From Symsagittifera roscoffensis (lineage: Eukaryota > Xenacoelomorpha > Acoela > Convolutidae): a stretch of 62,000 bases of DNA. The DNA is taken from contig NC_087069.1 of the NCBI RefSeq assembly GCF_963678635.1, positions 42,484,688 to 42,546,687 on the forward strand. Reading direction: 5' to 3'. Shown here piece by piece: positions 21,890-31,528 of the stretch (positions within the stretch are counted from its first letter, which is position 1; the number at the start of each line of letters is the position of its first letter). The notes beneath the pieces are model-generated. The model saw only the letters and a program-made list of their open reading frames with translations. It was not told the DNA's origin and searched no databases. The translations under genes were made by a program, and so were the position numbers.

Positions 21890-22708
21890 CTAATGTAAGT
21901 ATACTTGTATATTAGTATCAAAGAAGATTACGTGTATGAGCGCGTACAGTTCTCGAGGATGCAGTCGTCCTCTGTTAGGGTCGTACACTGGAAGCGAAAG
22001 CTCCTTAACATCCCTTTCCACGAGGAAGTCTCTCAATCTTGTCAAGGACAAGACTAGGTTTTCTGGCTCCACGTGCCGCTTCTCCGTCGCCCGTGTCATT
22101 AAGAAACATAGGTATTCTCCCGGTATCTGTGACGCCGCCGGAGGCAAGGCTGCTACGCCCCCTATTCCTGTTCTTTGCTTCCAAAGGAATTCTATGTTTT
22201 TATATTCTCTCTTAAAATCTGCTGCTAACGCTGTCTTAAAACTCATGTCTGCTGTGATTGCGATCGCACATGTTCTATCTGTGAGTATGAAATCGCTGTC
22301 TGTTAGTATTATGCTACTTGAATATTCATTTGGTAAGTTAAAATATGACTCAACTACCCTCCCTATGTCAGGTTTCTTTGTTTCTTCGCCTGTTTCTGCT
22401 TCTAATTCCCCTGTCTTTCTGGTTATTCTTAATTTAATTATTATCACGTTTTCAGTGTGGGTAAGTCCTACCCCCACTCCCCGGACAAAAATATCCATCG
22501 ACGTCCCCGTCGATCGCATACCGGGTATCAAATCGAGATTGGAAGCCGGAATGAGTAGTCGCCCCTCCTGGGCAGCCCAGGAAGGATCTTCTCGTTCGGT
22601 TTTCATGTATTTTATGCTTTCACGATCTACATCTTGAATGGTGACACTGGTCTCCTTTGGGTCCGACGTCATTTCGTTCAGCCATTCCAAGACACGCAGA
22701 CTCGTCAA
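21890..22708 (-). CDS. Macro-domain (OARD1/TARG1-like) protein encoded by the retroelement
   Basis: 272 codons from the first ATG; the frame is open upstream to about 22803. Residues 1-140 are unclassified and contain strand-like segments (MDIFVRGVGVGLT, VIIIKLRI). Residues about 145-272 align by eye with the single-domain macro protein OARD1/TARG1: SDF..TD at the first strand, ALAADFKREYKNIEFLWKQ at the first helix, GIGGVAAL, YLCFLMTR, PENLVLSLTRLRDFL, VKELSLPVYDPNRGRL, ELYALIHVIFFDTNIQVYLH at the C-terminus. The glycine loop before the first helix is SFKT, and positions of the TARG1 catalytic Lys and Asp carry Arg and Gly. Deacylation of ADP-ribose is therefore unlikely; a binding or structural role is possible. 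It lies downstream of integrase in the same strand. Confidence 0.7.
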   Translation of the reverse strand: MTSLRVLEWLNEMTSDPKETSVTIQDVDRESIKYMKTEREDPSWAAQEGRLLIPASNLDLIPGMRSTGTSMDIFVRGVGVGLTHTENVIIIKLRITRKTGELEAETGEETKKPDIGRVVESYFNLPNEYSSSIILTDSDFILTDRTCAIAITADMSFKTALAADFKREYKNIEFLWKQRTGIGGVAALPPAASQIPGEYLCFLMTRATEKRHVEPENLVLSLTRLRDFLVERDVKELSLPVYDPNRGRLHPRELYALIHVIFFDTNIQVYLH

Positions 22709-22845
22709 ATCTTGTTCATATGACTGTTGTTGCTCGTCGTCGAATTCTACCTCGGGTTTCGACCGGTCATCGACCCAATCATTGTCGTGATCATCGATAT
22801 GTCAATGCCCTGTGACACAGTTATTTCCTCTAGACCCACTACTTC

Positions 22846-24517
22846 CTACCCTACCTTCTTTAGGTCTATCCTGTCCACTACAAAGTCGTCGCCGTAAGGA
22901 TTATATTTCTTCTTGGATCTTGTCCTGTCATTCTGACGAGTCTGTATCGTGAAAGGAAGATCCGGTTCCAAGTTCTTAGGAACCTCTCTTTGTTCAGGGT
23001 CCTGCCAGTCCTCTTCTGCGTAGGGTAAAGTTTCATCGTCCGCTTCAATCACGTCATTTGGGTCCAGGTCCAGTGGTGTACTTGTTCCTTCCTCTATGAC
23101 CTCATTTCCATCGTTATTGTCCCTGGTGCTTTTCTCATTGACCTCACAAGCAGGGTCCATCATTAGATAATCCCCTTCTTCCATGTCTGCAGGTATACAC
23201 CAGTATTCTGTCGATGGATTGTGTGGCTTAATGTTTTCGTAATGAGCGGCTCGGCCAGTACTCAGTCTATAAAAGCGTCCCTCCTGGTGCACTTCCGTAA
23301 TCATGAAGGGTCCCCTCCACTTTTTTAAAAAGCTTGTTTGTTCCTTTCGGTGGTATGACGTTTTGAAACACCTATACGTAATCTCCTACCGAGTAAGCTT
23401 TTGCGCCAGCTGCTTTCTTGTCAAATCGTTTCCTCTGCCTTGCCTGTGCTTGCTGAGTATTTCGTCTACACAAGTCGTTTAACTCTTCCTGACGTCTAAT
23501 TACATCCCTCACATAGAACTGTGGTGACGTCTTCTTCCCCTCATACTCTGGGTAGAAGAAAGTCAAGGGCAAAGACTTCTCGTGCCCGGTCAGCATCATA
23601 TGTGGGCTAACTCCGGTGGTGGAATGTTGTGTGCTGTTGTAAGCTCCCATCACCTGTGGAAGATATCTGTCCCAATCGGTCGTGTACCTGAAACAATATA
23701 CTCTCAGCATCGACACTAACGATCGATTCTGCCTTTCCACTAAGCCATTTGTCTGGGGATGGTATGTCGTGGAATGAGCTTGAGCAACCTGTGAGCGTCT
23801 CATAAGCTCTTTTGTTAGTTCTCCTACGAAAACTGTTCCGTTATCCGATTGAACTCCGTCATGTCTCGCTATCCACGTATTGATCAGGTGGTCGCATGTC
23901 TCTTCTGCTGAGGCTGTTATGCAGTGCACGGCCTCTGCATACTTCGTGAAGTGATCTATCATGACCGATACCTGATTATAACCACTGTCTGTCATGCATA
24001 TCTTTTGGTGATCTATCTGCACCACCTCGTTGAATTCAGACGACTCGATCGATTGCAAGGGGAATCGAAATTTCCTTTTATCCTTGACCTGTTGGCATGA
24101 CAGGCACGCTGTTACCCACTTCTCACATGCCTTTTTCATTCCAGGCCACTCAAAGCGCTTCAGGATCCTCTGATTCACTTTGTCGATCCCCTGATGGCCC
24201 ATCTGATCATGCGGCCTGAACGAGAGTTCTGTCTGATAGAGTTGCGGCAACACTATCGCGTTATACTTGTATAGGACTTTGTCCTCATCTCTTCTCTTGC
24301 AAGCCACAATCCCGTCCTTGTTCAAGTATAACCTTCGCTCTTTCTGCATGAAATACTGTCTCAGGATGCGATAACTTTCTTCCTCGAGGTCTCCTTTATC
24401 CGGAGAACCATTCTCGATCCACCTTTTCAGGTTGCTTGTCATGCGATCATTTCTCTGCGCCCTTAGATGATCCGAGAGTCTGTATCTCACCTTCAAGAAC
24501 GTCTTCATGACCCTCAT
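22846..24517 (-). CDS. int: Integrase of the 17.4-kb element
   Basis: Catalyses insertion of the cDNA into the genome. The long frame 24517-23372 carries the zinc-binding HHCC module (FRPHDQMGHQG, then CLSCQ). Next is the core with the three acidic residues in QIDHQ, QSDNGTVF and NGLVERQN, and the common HPQTNGLVERQ block. The protein continues after a frame change near 23340 in 23304-22846 with a GPF-type C-terminal module (GPFMITEV and HYENIKPHN), followed by an acidic tail ending in PYGDDFVVDRI. No chromodomain is seen. The core looks intact; the single frame change at 23304-23372 is the only lesion noted. Confidence 0.9.
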
Positions 24518-24785
24518 CTGACTATTCAGCTCATTGGGCTGGTGTGTGTTCTTCCTCCATCTTAACGCACCAAATCTGTGTTTCTTGTTTGAACGGCTGA
24601 AGATCAGTCCTGACTACCTCTTTTTGTGGCAACAGACTTACCAAACGTTTCGATACCGCTATTGTTTCCAAATCTTCCGCTGCGTTGTCAAAGACTCTTT
24701 CACCTGGTATGAGTTAGCGATCGCTATCAGGGTCCTGGTATACCTCTCTATCCAGATCCCTAGCTCGAGTTTCCACTAGTAGTGT

Positions 24786-25433
24786 TTAGATTGCTAATTC
24801 TGACAGTTCCGATCCTGAGCTCGAGTTCCTGTCTGAGTAAGTGTCAATTCTTGAGTTTCGGGAGTTGTCATCTGTTGAAGAGTCTGCGACGGAGTCTGCA
24901 CCATCTCCTGGGTCAGTTCTGTGCTTTCTTCTCATCCATCTGAACTCCCCGGACAAATTTTTGTTCTCCAGGTACTGCTTCCCATCAGGAACTTCCTCAT
25001 CTACATCAGACTCCCCGAACAAACTTCCTTGTCCCGGGTGTTGATCTTGAACTCGCTGGCTCTTCTCAATGTTTGTCGCCCCGGACAAACAATCTTGCAC
25101 CAGGTTTCGTTCTACCTTTTCACCTTCTCTATTCTGGTCCACAAAGGTAACGGTTTTCTTTCGTCTCGTATTGCTCCTCTGTTCTTTCCGTCCGTAAGAA
25201 GTACTGGTTAAAACCTCGTGTGGTTTTGAGGATACTAGTTGCTGAACTATTGTCCTACAATCCCTCCCGTTCTCTTCGTGTTGCCGTCTGGACGGCTTGA
25301 TCTTCACCTTCTCCCTGACTGTCAGTGATGCCACTGCTGCTGTCCACTCTGGGTAATCTCTGGTCACTTCTCTTTCTAACAATCCTCCCAGCATCCGCAT
25401 CACTTGCGGTGTGACCTGCATCGTTTTATCCAA
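24786..25433 (-). CDS. Long hydrophilic linker between RNase H and integrase
   Basis: 215 open codons on the minus strand, charged and low-complexity, with serine- and aspartate-rich stretches near the end (SSTDDNSRNSRIDTYSDRNS). No catalytic motif. It overlaps the end of the RNase H frame by 8 bp in another frame and is followed after about 270 bp by the integrase frame. Ty3/gypsy polyproteins usually have a short link at this place, so its length is unusual. It may be part of the Pol protein, joined by frame changes. Confidence 0.5.
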   Translation of the reverse strand: MDKTMQVTPQVMRMLGGLLEREVTRDYPEWTAAVASLTVREKVKIKPSRRQHEENGRDCRTIVQQLVSSKPHEVLTSTSYGRKEQRSNTRRKKTVTFVDQNREGEKVERNLVQDCLSGATNIEKSQRVQDQHPGQGSLFGESDVDEEVPDGKQYLENKNLSGEFRWMRRKHRTDPGDGADSVADSSTDDNSRNSRIDTYSDRNSSSGSELSELAI

Positions 25434-26344
25434 TAATGAGAGGCTGGTTTATGTTCATGCGAGAGAGTTCTTGCTGGACCAGATTCGAGCGCAGCAACAG
25501 ATCCAAGGGGACCGGGTCCCCCTTGGATAGGATCTTTATCTCGGCTGCTTTCTCTACAGGTAACTCAGGATGTCCTGGAATTGGATGTCCAGACTTGTCC
25601 GACCATCTCGTTAAGGGAAGCGTTTCATAAGTTTCTTTGTCCAGAAACGAGAATCCTTCCTTTATTTCTGCCTGATTGGCTTGCTTCTGTTCCAATCTTT
25701 CATAGAACTCAGTTTTCTTGCTGAGGCTGTCAGCATTCTGGTGTTTATTACGCATCCTGTGCTCGATTATCATGTGGTAGCCATCAAATCTTACCATCCA
25801 TCTACCAATATAACTCTGATCCATTGAGTAGGTCTTCAACCAGGATAACGCTCCGTTGTCTACGCGTATGCGCGGTATTTTTCAACAAATGTGATTACTG
25901 CAAACATTTCTGCTTTTGGTGCACCATATTTCATCTCAGTGTCACTCAAGACCTTGCTGCCATATGCAATGGGACGAAGAACCGTTCTTCCATTCCATTC
26001 TTGCTCCTGATGCAATATCCTGAGATGGCTACTACCGATGCGTCTGTGTCAAGAACATACATGCCCTTTTCTGTAGGCATGCCTAGCACTGGCGCTGCGC
26101 TCAGTTCCCGCTTTATGTTTTCGAAGGCAACTTCTGCTTCATCGTTCCATTCGAACTTTTTCCCTTTGTTGCGCATCAGCTTCTGCATACGATACACCTT
26201 GTCTGCATATCCTTTTATGAACTCCCGGCAGTAGCTGGCAAACCCTAGGAAGCTCAGGAGCTGTGTGTCCGTTCTGGGAGAATTCCATGTCAACGCTGCT
26301 TCTACTGCTTCCGGGTCCGGCCTCACACCATGCCTGTTCACCAT
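25426..26344 (-). pseudogene. pol: RNase H domain, frame-broken
   Basis: Degrades the RNA strand during cDNA synthesis. The start is in 26344-25946 (RT thumb with LLSFLGFASYCREFIKGYA, then YVLDTDAS, the first catalytic Asp of gypsy RNase H). A different frame then carries the IAYGSK block around 25960-25985, and 25839-25426 continues with RWMVRFDGYHMIIEHR and the HQNADSLSK catalytic block. At least two frame changes interrupt it. Confidence 0.8.
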
Positions 26345-26362
26345 TCTTCCCAGGTACTTGAT

Positions 26363-27261
26363 TTAATCCCTAAGGATTTCACATTTCGATGGTTTGCACT
26401 TCAAGCCTTCTCTTTTCATGCATCCAAAGACGTCATCGAGACGATCAATGTGGTCTTCCAGGGTCGGTGTTGCTATGACTACGTCATCCACGTAACACAA
26501 CACAAGATTCCTGTACTTCTTTATCACTCTGATCAAAGCCTGAACCATCAGTCTTTGAAAAGTGGCCGTTGCGTTGCACAAGCCGAAGGGCATCCTCTTC
26601 CACTGGTACAACCCCAACTCACACGCGAATCCGGTCTTTTTTCTATCCTTCTTCCGCAGCGGGACCTGCCAGAAGGCAGAACCCAAGTCCAATGTGGTGA
26701 AGAACTTGGCATCACCAAGTTTAGAGAGGCTCTCGTCTATTCGCGGTATCGGGTACGCATCTTTTATCGTTACCGCGTTCCAGTAGCGAGAGTCGCAACA
26801 AAACCTAAGCTGCCCCCTTTCTTTTTCGCCATTACTACCCCGCAAGCCCATGGCAATTTTGAGGGTTCTATCTTGTCGTATTCGAGCAACATTTCTATTT
26901 CCGCTCGGCACGATTTATGTGGCGTGATTCGTCTTGCGCCTTCCCTTTGGGGAACGGTGCCTTCCTCAAATTCGATTTCGTGTTCGACGAAATTACAGCA
27001 ACCGATATCCGCCTTATGTCTTGAAAATACATCCGCGTTCCGATTTAAAACCTCCCGTAGTAGCTCGAAATCTCCCTCGCCTATCTTCCCTTTTAAGTGT
27101 TCTATCTTTGGTAAAACCGGTTTGTCAGACTCTAGTTCATAAGACGAGGGGCGTTCCGGAAAATTTGAGCAGCTCGATAAACCGTCGTCCGTGTCGGACT
27201 TCATTGAAAATAATTTTTGAATAAATTGAAATTCATTAACTCTTTTTCTCTTTATTGGCAT
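26363..27261 (-). pseudogene. pol: Reverse transcriptase, frame-broken
   Basis: Copies element RNA into DNA. 27261-26770 holds the N-terminal connection (EIEFEEGTVPQRE) and the fingers block PWACGVVMAKKKGG. A frame change near 26815 leads into 26911-26363 with RFCCDSRYWNAVT, DAYPIPRIDE, FFTTLDLGSAFWQVPL, MPFGLCNATATFQRLM and the catalytic LCYVDDVVIAT. A TAA in frame at about 26360-26362 separates it from the YLGRMV thumb segment. Motif set and order are of Ty3/gypsy type. Confidence 0.92.
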
Positions 27262-27281
27262 GGTAAGGACAGTTTTTCACA

Positions 27282-28351
27282 CTATATTTCTTCAAGTTCT
27301 GTGTCTCTTCCTAGTCGGTCCTCATCGGCAAAGCGTAACCAAGCTTCTTTCCACAGGATTGAAACCGTGGTGTCCAGTGTGTTCAATAACACACTGACAC
27401 ACTGTCCGTTTCGCGTTACCGAGAAGCTCCGGCCTAAAATCACTGAGCTTTGACTATTTTGATTTGGTACCAAACAAACCTGTTTACTATCAGTTAACGA
27501 ATTTAAGTTTCTCATTCAAAAAATTGCTACCACAGCCTGCCCTGGCTGTAGTTTTACTTTTCTGTCTAAAAAACTTTGTACCTTGTTTTCGTCTGTTATT
27601 ATCCTATTAATTGGTTTCTTAATATATTTCCGATCCGGGTTCCTAATCCTTATTAGACCGTTGTTCAAGTCGATCATCACGTCAAAATTCCTGGCGAAAT
27701 CTCTGCCCAAGATGAATTGGTCGGCGTCGTACTAATTCTCTACCACCAGGAAGCTCATCCAAAGATCCCGTCCTCCATGTGGAGAACCGTTATTGGTATT
27801 CCTGCTACGTAAATCACTCCTCGAATGGCGGCTGCCAGTCGGAGATTCGTTGGAATTAGATCTTCCTTCGTGAAGCCCATTCTTTCCCAAGTTTTTATCG
27901 GCATCAGACTCACTACCGCTCCTGTGTCCAGAAGCCCTGTGACTCCGATTTTCTTTCCGTTGGTGTCGAGTAGATGTGCGGTCACATCTGCTTCGTACCC
28001 AATATGTACTGCGTCTTGTTCCATCATGGCGTCATGGCCTATCCTGCGGACTTTGAGTTCCTCCTCACCCAAATAGATCTGCCCTATTTGGTCCTTATCT
28101 GTTGTCACATAAGTCCTAGTGTAGATACTGATTCCATCCACGTTCAGCATTACTTGATACGGCCCATAGACTTCCAGGTAGCGTCCATGAAGTTTTTTTA
28201 TGCGAGGGCCACCCGTTGTTAGTAGTGCTCGCACAGCTCTCGACTCAGTGCGTGGCTCCACCTGCCTCAGATAATCTGCATATGTGTCCAAAGGCATCAA
28301 AGTGAACTCAGATGGTTCACTCAGATTTCTGATTACCTGGTGTCCAGCCAC
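27282..28351 (-). pseudogene. pro: Aspartic protease and downstream spacer
   Basis: Cleaves the Gag-Pol precursor. 28351-27755 has the active-site block TGLLDTGAVVSLMP (the family DTGA signature) followed by RLAAAIRGVIYVAGIP. After a break, 27710-27516 starts with GRDFARNFDVMIDL, the second conserved block of retropepsins (LGRDF), and 27515-27282 continues the spacer to RT. A frame change or stop lies at about 27715-27755. The only other odd feature is a long N-terminal extension before the active site. Confidence 0.85.
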
Positions 28352-28356
28352 TGAGA

Positions 28357-31300
28357 TTATTGATGTATTTTGCTTCCTTGCGGCACCATGCCAAACCTCT
28401 GACCGGAGATCACATTAAGTTTTATGCTCAAACTACTAGGTGCCTTTGTCTCTTCGACTTCTGTTGCCTCGAAGGTATTCAGTTTCTCCTGTGGTTTCTC
28501 ATTCTCCAGTTCGAATTTCACTTTCTGTTCGATCTCTTTTGTCACCAGTTCCTGCTGAACTCTATTTAGAGCATCCCTCGCGGCTGCCCTATAATCAATC
28601 TTGAAGTCATCGGCCGCAGTAACTGGTTCCGGTTCGCATGTCTCTTCTGTTACCGCTTGCATCTTCTTCGTCGCCAGCTCTTGCGGTTTGTCTTTTCTGC
28701 GCGCCTCGGCTTCACTCAATAGGCGAGCCTTGCTGGCTTTCACTCCTGATAAAGCTTCTTCATGCCTTGGATGCTTGATGTCTGCTACAGCATCCCAGAA
28801 TTGCGGACAATCCGATTTAAAATGACCTTCCAAGTTGCAAAAGAAACACCTCGGGCCGAATTTTGCATTTACTCCCCTCATGAAATCTTCATGATCGGCC
28901 TCTGACGCATCTTCGTCCTCGAGGCTAAAGCCTATTGCTTTTATGCCCTGTTTGTAAGTTGGGCATGCTTACACATGATGGTCTGTTGAACTGCAATTGG
29001 CACAAGAGCGTCTCTTGTCCATATCATCCTTCGGTTTGTACCAGTTGTTCCCTTGGTTTGCTGGTCCGTTGTTAAAATTGCCATAGTTGTTCTTATAATA
29101 TCCAGATCTCGAAGGAGGTTTCAACAAAAGATATTCTTTTGTCGTGAGCCTCAACTCTTCTGGTGTTGGCACATTGGTTGATAGCGGTGTGTAACGCGTT
29201 GATAGCATTGTTCGAAGTTCATCATTCTTCACACCATCGATGAATTTTGAGGCTACTGCCAGGTTCATCCTTCTGTTTAACTCATCCGGTTGGCTGCGTC
29301 TTCTCAGCATTTCCAAGCCATCTAGGAATTTGTCTATCGTTTTATATTCTCGTTGCCTCCGCTTCTCGAAGCGCATCATTGCCTGGTGCCCCTGCACCCT
29401 TGATCTAAAACGATTTAACAAGATTTCGAAGATTTTCTCAGCTGTGTCTCGCTGATATTGCTTCTTGGCCATGACACAGTTCAGGGCTGTCCCTTCCAAG
29501 TTACTGGTGAGCGCACTGCATTCTTGTCTTTCCGATAAATCCTCTTCTTCGAAATGCAGTTTCATTACCTCTATCCAGGTATCAATACAGCCATCAGATT
29601 CGTCTTTGTAGCATCTTGGTTTCTTAAAGACTCTTCTGGACTTCTCACTGCGTTCATTGGTTCTATATAACCTCGTCAGGAATGTCTCCAAAGACCTGTT
29701 CATGGGTTCGAAGGCTGTGGCCATTGCCGTAGCATCCCTTGAGTGTCACGCCTGAGTATCATCGCACCTTGTTAAGGGCTCTGTATTCGGTGCATCACTG
29801 CAATCCGAATCGCCGTGACTGTTTCCCCCTTTTCCCACATGACTCCTCCCTGGGCTCACATGTCTCCTGTTACCGGAATCACCTCCCCCAGTCGCATGTG
29901 TGCCTTGCGTCGGTCGCTCGTTAGAGGTCTGTCTGTTCCCCGTTGAACCTGCTCTACTGTTTGAACCACATGTTCTATTATCCCTTGTGGCATAGCCTGA
30001 TGAACTGCCCCTACTTCTAGTGGATCTATATGTCTTCCTCCTTTGATGGTCATTGAAGTTCACCTTCGGCTCCCTGCTTGGACCTCCCGAGTTCGGTTCC
30101 CCTTCTTTTGGTCCACTCTTGCTGCCTAGTAGCCCGTCCAACCTATCCATGATAGCCTGAGTTCACCTCTCCATCATCGCATCTATCTTTGTGTCAAGAG
30201 TCCCAAGAGACTGCTCTTGCTGAATTCTTAACTTCTCCATGTCGTCTTTTAAGCGTAACTCTCTCTGTTCCGCTTCTCTGTCATTCGCTACAAGTTCTTC
30301 GCTATGTGCTCGTCCGCTCTTTCCTTCAAGCGTTTTTAGCTCCTACCAACTTCTTGTCTATCGCGGTTTATTTCTTCCCGCAGACTTTCTCTTTCAACGT
30401 GGACTGCTCTTTGTAATTCACTCATTCTTATGGACATCTGTTCATTTTGTTCTCCTATACTGCCCACTATGTTGTTCAAGGCTTCTTCTAATGCTGCCCC
30501 GTTTTCCACTAGTGGCGTCACTAGTGGCGGTGTCACCCTGTCGATCCCAGGTAGCTTCGTTCTGGTCGAGATTCGGGCTTTGATTCTCTGCCTCGACGTC
30601 TTTTCATTATCCACCTCAGGTTCCGCCGATGCGTTGCCTAGCCCTTTGTTTCTGTTCTCCTCAGTTCGCGTCTCTGAATTTGTCATACTCGCAAAGCCTC
30701 TTGACTGGCCTGTTGTGTTTGCGTCTTTGCTTATCGTTCTCACCACACCAAATTTTTCCTTGGTTCCAGTCTCTCTTTCGACGTATGCCTCATTCTCCTG
30801 GGTCGAACTATTGAGGCTGACTCGAGATCCAAAGTCAACTTGCTCGTCTTCGTCCTCTTCTTCCTCCTGGGATTCACCTTGGTGAATGGAAAGATGTTTC
30901 CGCAAGTGTTCTTCATTCTTTCTGAGAACGATGAGGACGTTGTCTGTTTCTCCGTCACGCCTGCCATCATGGTGTTGTCTGTGGGAGATCTTCTAGTTGC
31001 CACAATTTCCGTAGAGATGTCGGACAGTTCCGACATCTCCTCTCGGTCCAGTGTCCCTCTGGAAGTGGCAAAATCTTGGCCTTGTTCTACCGGAGTAGAT
31101 TCACTCGCCAGCCTTCTGTCTCTCCCCTCCGGTCCATGTATTTCCTGGTTCTCATTCATGGCCTGGTCCGGATGGACCTCCACTTCTAGCATAGCTTTTC
31201 GCTCTTCTGAGGACTTCTGACTCCGGGTTTCAACCATTCTGCCTGAAACCGTCTCCCCTGTGTCGGTCCGGGTTCGTGTGATCCGTTTCACAAAAGGGTC

Positions 31301-31384
31301 GTTCAATGCTCTTCTTTGCTGTTTAGGTGTGAATTTCCTAGAGCTATTACCTCGTTTAGGTATTCTTGACTTGTCTAGACTCAT
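28357..31384 (-). pseudogene. gag: Gag polyprotein, frame-broken, with two zinc knuckles
   Basis: Builds the particle around element RNA. The first ATG of the basic N-terminus is 31384 (MSLDKSRIPKRG); upstream codons lack gag similarity. Frames 31384-30740, 30905-30336, 30150-29746, 29724-28969 and 28881-28357 succeed one another through changes of frame. The capsid domain (TWIEVMKLHFEEEDL, IFEILLNRFRSRVQGHQ) is in 29724-28969 and matches the left relic. Two CCHC knuckles follow: CANCSSTDH..C is split by an in-frame TAA at 28966-28968, and CFFCNLEGHFKSDC is intact in 28881-28357. The charged middle contains coiled-coil-like heptads (28550-28450 and 30400-30340). Confidence 0.88.
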
Positions 31385-31528
31385 TTTCAATTTATCACTT
31401 CTTAATGCCAATACACTCAATTCGATTGCTGGTGACCTTCTAGTTTGACTATCGATAATAATAACACAACACAATAAATTCCAAAAATTTCTATCAAATA
31501 GTGACAACGAATCCTTGTATGTTATCAC

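Noticed and set aside
21936-22637. 233-codon plus-strand frame
   Set aside because: Antisense to the macro-domain ORF; the minus strand carries the recognisable fold pattern.
26330-27142. 270-codon plus-strand frame
   Set aside because: Antisense to the reverse transcriptase, which has the YVDD and other RT blocks.
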